A stretch of 64,000 bases of DNA from Vogesella mureinivorans (GTDB taxonomy: Bacteria; Pseudomonadota; Gammaproteobacteria; Burkholderiales; Chromobacteriaceae). Shown here piece after piece: positions 60,730-64,000 of the stretch (position 1 is its first letter; every line of letters starts with the position of its first letter). The notes below the pieces were generated by a model, which was not told where the DNA came from, searched no databases, and was given only the letters and a program-made list of their open reading frames with translations. The stretch is from positions 90,258 to 154,257 of the forward strand of contig NZ_VMTV02000165.1 of the NCBI RefSeq assembly GCF_007644035.1. Reading direction: 5' to 3'. The position numbers and the translations under genes are program-made.

Positions 60730-62490
60730 ATGAACGCACTTCTGAGACTAGTAGCCGTACTCACGCCGCTGGCACTGGCTGCCTGCGCCTCGCACGCCCC
60801 CCTGCAAGTCGCGGCTAGCCAGCCTGCCGCCGTGGCACCGGTCGCCGAGCAGGACGACGAACCCAAAGCCCTGGCCGACGCCGACAACCCGGCCATCCCC
60901 AAGCTGCAGCTGCAGCCGGAATGGCTGTACGGCATCCTGCTGGCCGAAATCTCTGCCCAGCGCGGCGGTGCCGCCCAGGCTGCTGAAACCTATCTGAGCC
61001 TGGCGCGCACCACACAAGACCCGCGCCTGGCCCGCCGTGCCTCCGAGTTTGCCCTGTTTGCCGGGCAGATCAATACCGCCAGCGCCGCGCTCAGCCTGTG
61101 GCTGGCGCTGGACCCGGCCGATGAAGTGGCCCGCGAGCAGTTCTTTATCACCCTGTTGCGTAGCGGCAAGCTGGCCGAAAGCCGTGGCCTGCTGGAAAGC
61201 ATGCTGGCGCAGCAGCCCAAACGCGCCGGTGCCATTTTTGTACAGCTGGCCAGGTTGGCCGCACGCCAGGCCGATAAAGCCGGCGCCGAACAACTGGTCA
61301 ACGAGTTGGCCGCACGCTACCCCGACCTGCCCGAAGCGCGCTTTGCCCACCTGGCGGTCGCCGCCGAAGCCGGCAAGCAGGACGCGGTAGACGCGGAGCT
61401 GGCGCGTCTGGCGCAGATCGCCCCACAGTGGGACCTGCCGGTGATGTGGCAGCTGGAGCGCCTGCGCCGCCAGAGCCCGGTCGCGGCCATTGACTTTCTC
61501 AAAGCCGAGCTGGCCCGCCGCCCGCAAGCCAGCGTCGAGCTGCGCATGAACTACATTCGCCTGCTGGCCGGTGAAAAGCGCTACGCCGAAGCCGAGACCT
61601 ACGCACAGACCCTGCTGCCACGCTATGGCCAGCACCCCGGCGTGCTGCATCTGGCCGGCTTGCTGGCGTTTCAGAACGGCAAGCTGGAACAGGCGCGGCA
61701 ATATCTGGAAGCCGCGCTGACGGCCGGTTTCAGCGACCCGAACGAGCTGCGCTATGTACTGGGCCAGCTGGCAGAAGAGCGCAAACAGCCCGCCCAGGCA
61801 CAAAGCTGGTACGCGCAGGTAAGCGCTGGTGACAACCTGCTGCCGGCCCGCGTGCGCCTGGCGCAGCTGCAATCGGAAGCCGGGCAGTGGCAGCAAGCTA
61901 TCGATAGCCTGGCCCCGCTAGCAGCCGACCCGCAAAACACTGTGCGCATCAGCCTAGCGCAGGCGCGTATGGCCAAAGATGCCAAACAGCCAGAACAGGC
62001 CGTGACGCTGCTGGATGCAGCATTGAAGATCTTGCCCGGTCAGGCCGATGTGCTGTACGAGCGCGCACTGCTGCTGGAATCGCTGGGCAGGGTGGCGGAT
62101 GCCGAGCAAGACCTGCGCACTATCCTGAAAGCCCGCCCGGACGATGCACAGGCACTGAACGCTCTGGGCTATATCTTGGCCAACCAAGGTCGCCAGCTCA
62201 AAGAGGCGCAGGGGTATATCGAGCAAGCGCTGAAAGCCGAGCCCGATAACGCCATGGTGCTCGATAGCCTGGGCTGGGTACTGTTCCGCCAAGGCCATGC
62301 CCAGCAAGCGCTGAAACCGCTGCAGGATTCCTACGCCCGCCTGCCGGATGCCGAAGTAGCCGCCCACCTGGGCGAGGTGCTGTGGAGCCTGGGGCGCAAG
62401 GACGAAGCCCGAGCCATCTGGGAAAAAGCCCGCCAGAGCAGCCCTGACCACCCGATTCTTACCGACACCCTGAACAGATTGAAACCATGA
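60730..62490 (+). CDS. TPR-repeat lipoprotein upstream of lolB
   Basis: The 586-residue protein has a lipoprotein signal (lipobox LAAC near residue 19), a short acidic linker and about ten or more tetratricopeptide repeats spread over residues 70-570. It is predicted to be anchored in the outer membrane facing the periplasm. A large TPR protein encoded just before lolB is common in beta- and gamma-proteobacteria (PA4667-like); its role is not firmly known. It overlaps lolB by 4 bp. The ATG at 60730 gives the signal sequence. Confidence 0.85.
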   Translation: MNALLRLVAVLTPLALAACASHAPLQVAASQPAAVAPVAEQDDEPKALADADNPAIPKLQLQPEWLYGILLAEISAQRGGAAQAAETYLSLARTTQDPRLARRASEFALFAGQINTASAALSLWLALDPADEVAREQFFITLLRSGKLAESRGLLESMLAQQPKRAGAIFVQLARLAARQADKAGAEQLVNELAARYPDLPEARFAHLAVAAEAGKQDAVDAELARLAQIAPQWDLPVMWQLERLRRQSPVAAIDFLKAELARRPQASVELRMNYIRLLAGEKRYAEAETYAQTLLPRYGQHPGVLHLAGLLAFQNGKLEQARQYLEAALTAGFSDPNELRYVLGQLAEERKQPAQAQSWYAQVSAGDNLLPARVRLAQLQSEAGQWQQAIDSLAPLAADPQNTVRISLAQARMAKDAKQPEQAVTLLDAALKILPGQADVLYERALLLESLGRVADAEQDLRTILKARPDDAQALNALGYILANQGRQLKEAQGYIEQALKAEPDNAMVLDSLGWVLFRQGHAQQALKPLQDSYARLPDAEVAAHLGEVLWSLGRKDEARAIWEKARQSSPDHPILTDTLNRLKP

Positions 62491-63053
62491 AGTATCAGTA
62501 TGGCTGGCTCGTTGCCGGCCTTCTTCTGCTGGCCGGTTGCGCCAGCACCCCGGAAGTTAACAGCAGCATGCAAGCCCCTGCGGCCAACCTGCGGGATGAA
62601 GCTTTCGAAACCAGTGGCCGCCTGGCGGTGAACTACCAGGGCAAGGGCGAAGTAGCCAGCTTTGACTGGCAGCACGCCCCCGGCGGCGACCAGCTGGATG
62701 TAAAAACCCCCATCGGCACCACGGTCGCCAGCCTCACGCGCACGGCGCAGGGGGTAACGCTGAAAGCCAATGGCCGAGAGCAATACGCCGCCGACGTGGA
62801 AACCCTCACCGAAGCCACCCTGGGTTGGCCGCTACCGCTGTCCAACCTGGCCTGGTGGGTGCGCGGCCATGCCGCACCCGGCTGGCCCGCCCGTTATGCC
62901 GACGACGGCCGCCTGCAGCAGCAGGGCTGGCTGATCCGCAATACCCGTGATGCCGATACCCAGCTGCCACGCAGGCTAGAGCTGGAACGCGAAGGCATGA
63001 GCATCCGCCTGGTTTTTTCCAGCTGGCAATGGCAGCCGGCACCGCAACCCTGA
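62487..63053 (+). CDS. lolB: Outer-membrane lipoprotein receptor LolB
   Basis: The 188-residue lipoprotein (lipobox LLAGC near residue 18) accepts lipoproteins from LolA and inserts them into the outer membrane. FETSGRLAVNYQGKGEVASFDW, the first beta-strands of the LolB fold, and LPLSNLAWWVRG are recognisable. The order TPR protein-lolB-ispE, with a 4-bp overlap upstream and 6 bp downstream, supports it. Confidence 0.92.
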   Translation: MKYQYGWLVAGLLLLAGCASTPEVNSSMQAPAANLRDEAFETSGRLAVNYQGKGEVASFDWQHAPGGDQLDVKTPIGTTVASLTRTAQGVTLKANGREQYAADVETLTEATLGWPLPLSNLAWWVRGHAAPGWPARYADDGRLQQQGWLIRNTRDADTQLPRRLELEREGMSIRLVFSSWQWQPAPQP

Positions 63054-63059
63054 GTCATC

Positions 63060-63914
63060 ATGCAAGCCCAGACCTTTCATACCTTTCCCGCACCCGCCAA
63101 GCTCAACCTGACGCTGCTGATTACCGGCAAGCGTGAAGACGGCTACCATCTGCTGGATACCGACTTCCGTTTTATCGACCTGTGCGACACCATCGACATC
63201 GCCGTGCGCGACGATGGCGTGGTCGAGCTACTGAACCCCATGCCCGATGTGCCGGCCGAGAGCGACCTCACCGTACGGGCCGCCCGCTTGCTGCAGCAGG
63301 CCAGCGGCAGCCCGCTGGGTGCCACGCTGCGTGTCCACAAGCGCATCCCGATGGGCGGTGGCCTGGGCGGGGGCTCGTCCGATGCCGCCACGGTGCTGCT
63401 GGCGCTGAACCGCCTGTGGGGCTGCGGCCTGAGCCGCGAAGCGCTGATGCAGCTGGGCGTACAGCTGGGCGCCGACGTGCCGGTATTCATTTTTGGCAAA
63501 AATGCCCGCGCTACCGGCATTGGGGAGCAGCTTACCGAGCTGGCGCTGCCAGATGCCTGGTATGTGGTATGCAAACCACCTGTTCACGTGGCGACCGGGC
63601 CGGTATTCCAAGAATTTTCACAAAGGTTGTTGACAGGCAAAGCTTCGTTCTCCATAATGCGAAGCCTGTCTGGCGCGACGCAAAAACAAAACGATTTGCA
63701 GCCAGGCGTAGCAGAAATATATCCAGCGGTAAAACAGGTTTTGAATCGTTTAAGTGAATACGGTTCGCCGCTGATGACAGGTTCAGGAGCATGTGTGTTT
63801 CTGGAGCTGGCAAATGAAGATCAAGCAAATAAAGTATTCCACTCTTTGTCTGGTGAAATGACTGTGTATGTTGCCAAGGGGTTAAAGGCGCATCCGGTTT
63901 CAGACGGGGAATAG
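63060..63914 (+). CDS. ispE: 4-diphosphocytidyl-2-C-methyl-D-erythritol kinase
   Basis: The 284-residue GHMP kinase carries out the fourth step of the MEP isoprenoid pathway. Motifs are PAPAKLNLTLLITGKREDGYH, the ATP-binding PMGGGLGGGSSDAA and the C-terminal MTGSGACVF. Length is typical. The first 180 codons are GC-rich like the rest of the window, but the last 100 (from about 63600) shift to AT-rich codons. That stretch contains a strong promoter-like sequence. The reading frame remains intact. tRNA-Gln follows 9 bp later. Confidence 0.95.
   Translation: MQAQTFHTFPAPAKLNLTLLITGKREDGYHLLDTDFRFIDLCDTIDIAVRDDGVVELLNPMPDVPAESDLTVRAARLLQQASGSPLGATLRVHKRIPMGGGLGGGSSDAATVLLALNRLWGCGLSREALMQLGVQLGADVPVFIFGKNARATGIGEQLTELALPDAWYVVCKPPVHVATGPVFQEFSQRLLTGKASFSIMRSLSGATQKQNDLQPGVAEIYPAVKQVLNRLSEYGSPLMTGSGACVFLELANEDQANKVFHSLSGEMTVYVAKGLKAHPVSDGE
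63630..63658 (+). promoter_or_regulatory. Strong sigma-70-like promoter inside ispE
   Basis: A perfect TTGACA (63630-63635), a 17-bp spacer and CATAAT (63653-63658) lie within the ispE coding region, pointing toward tRNA-Gln. It may give that tRNA, and genes beyond the window, their own transcript. Confidence 0.6.
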
Positions 63915-63923
63915 CAAGGATAC

Positions 63924-64000
63924 TGGGGAGTCGCCAAGTTGGTTAAGGCACCGGATTTTGATTCCGGCATGCGAAGGTTCGAATCCTTCCTCCTCAGCCA
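63924..64000 (+). tRNA. tRNA-Gln (anticodon TTG)
   Basis: A complete 77-nt gene ends at the last base of the window: acceptor stem TGGGGAG/CTCCTCA, anticodon loop TTTTGAT (TTG), T-loop TTCGAAT and encoded CCA. Confidence 0.96.

Larger units (their letters stand above)
785..62588. repeat. Window-wide uptake-like repeat GTTGGCCGCA / TGCGGCCAAC
   Basis: By hand I find about 50 exact copies on both strands. GTTGGCCGCA starts at: 1704, 4105, 4984, 10300, 11584, 14256, 14952, 16783, 17828, 24724, 24988, 29238, 31743, 37551, 40287, 40629, 40713, 41115, 42938, 43335, 45521, 46355, 48182, 50692, 55645, 57479, 60083, 61254, 61305. TGCGGCCAAC starts at: 785, 6281, 6294, 11034, 13091, 15370, 19153, 20078, 20345, 21385, 26574, 28185, 36897, 42528, 43617, 45821, 46205, 51622, 51873, 52980, 57496, 62579. 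The base before GTTGGCCGCA is usually G, and the one before that A or G. Many one-mismatch copies also occur. Confidence 0.9.

Noticed and set aside
63600-63914. Frameshift or gene fusion in ispE
   Set aside because: The composition changes, but the frame continues to the conserved MTGSGACVF motif and a normal C-terminus, so the gene is intact.
1-64000. CRISPR arrays, insertion sequences, prophage or rRNA genes
   Set aside because: I looked for regularly spaced repeats, transposase or integrase motifs and rRNA-like stretches and saw none. The abundant short repeat is too short and too irregularly spaced for a CRISPR.

Overview
This is GC-rich chromosomal DNA from a Gram-negative beta-proteobacterium. 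The closest fit is the Neisseriales, Chromobacteriaceae type (Chromobacterium, Vogesella, Aquitalea). That placement is inferred from gene content: a cydP-cydA-cydB-cydX operon, cytochrome c5, and lolB-ispE-tRNA-Gln. It also rests on a dense short repeat that behaves like the DNA uptake sequence (DUS) of the Neisseriaceae but has a different sequence. There are three complete tRNA genes, Pro(TGG), Arg(CCG) and Gln(TTG). I see no rRNA, CRISPR array, transposase or prophage.

Layout. 0-8 kb: a LysE exporter, exonuclease III, CspA, a DUF1523 protein, RNase T2, a patatin-type autotransporter (type Vd), and a glycosyltransferase with an LpxH-like phosphohydrolase. 8-15.5 kb: an EptA lipid A phosphoethanolamine transferase, then a sigma-54 activator divergent from the cytochrome bd operon cydP-cydA-cydB-cydX-ybgE. 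A textbook -24/-12 promoter and upstream half-sites lie between activator and operon. 15.5-25 kb: an EamA exporter with divergent LysR, a hairpin-rich intergenic region, ferredoxin-NADP reductase, an isocitrate/isopropylmalate dehydrogenase relative, a RegB/RegA-type redox two-component system, a triple-PAS protein and a GlcD-type oxidase. 25-35.5 kb: YkgJ, GST, ExoD, aldehyde dehydrogenase, nitronate monooxygenase, an orphan LuxR, a LysR, a PuuB-like oxidase, and a kexin-like secreted protease with a probable external chaperone. 36-47 kb: recC, an AT-rich HEPN-like gene, recB, polyphosphate:AMP phosphotransferase, recD and tRNA-Pro. 47-64 kb: a Nudix hydrolase, a MacAB/NodT efflux operon, tRNA-Arg, cytochrome c5, Rep helicase, ApaH, DctA, PlsC, MutM, a TPR lipoprotein, LolB, IspE and tRNA-Gln.

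Two observations stand out. First, the 10-mer GTTGGCCGCA (preferred form RGGTTGGCCGCA) occurs about 50 times, on both strands, inside genes and as inverted repeats at gene ends. Its density and placement resemble a DNA uptake sequence, in a form I do not recognise. Second, a strikingly AT-rich gene is wedged between recC and recB. It lacks the repeat and ends in a HEPN-type R-N-x3-H motif, so it could be a newly acquired ribonuclease or defence gene coupled to RecBCD expression.

Several genes concern low oxygen and redox state: the sigma-54-driven cytochrome bd operon, RegBA with two candidate RegA boxes, an FNR/ANR box beside fpr, and cytochrome c5. Together they suggest a facultative or microaerobic respiratory lifestyle.
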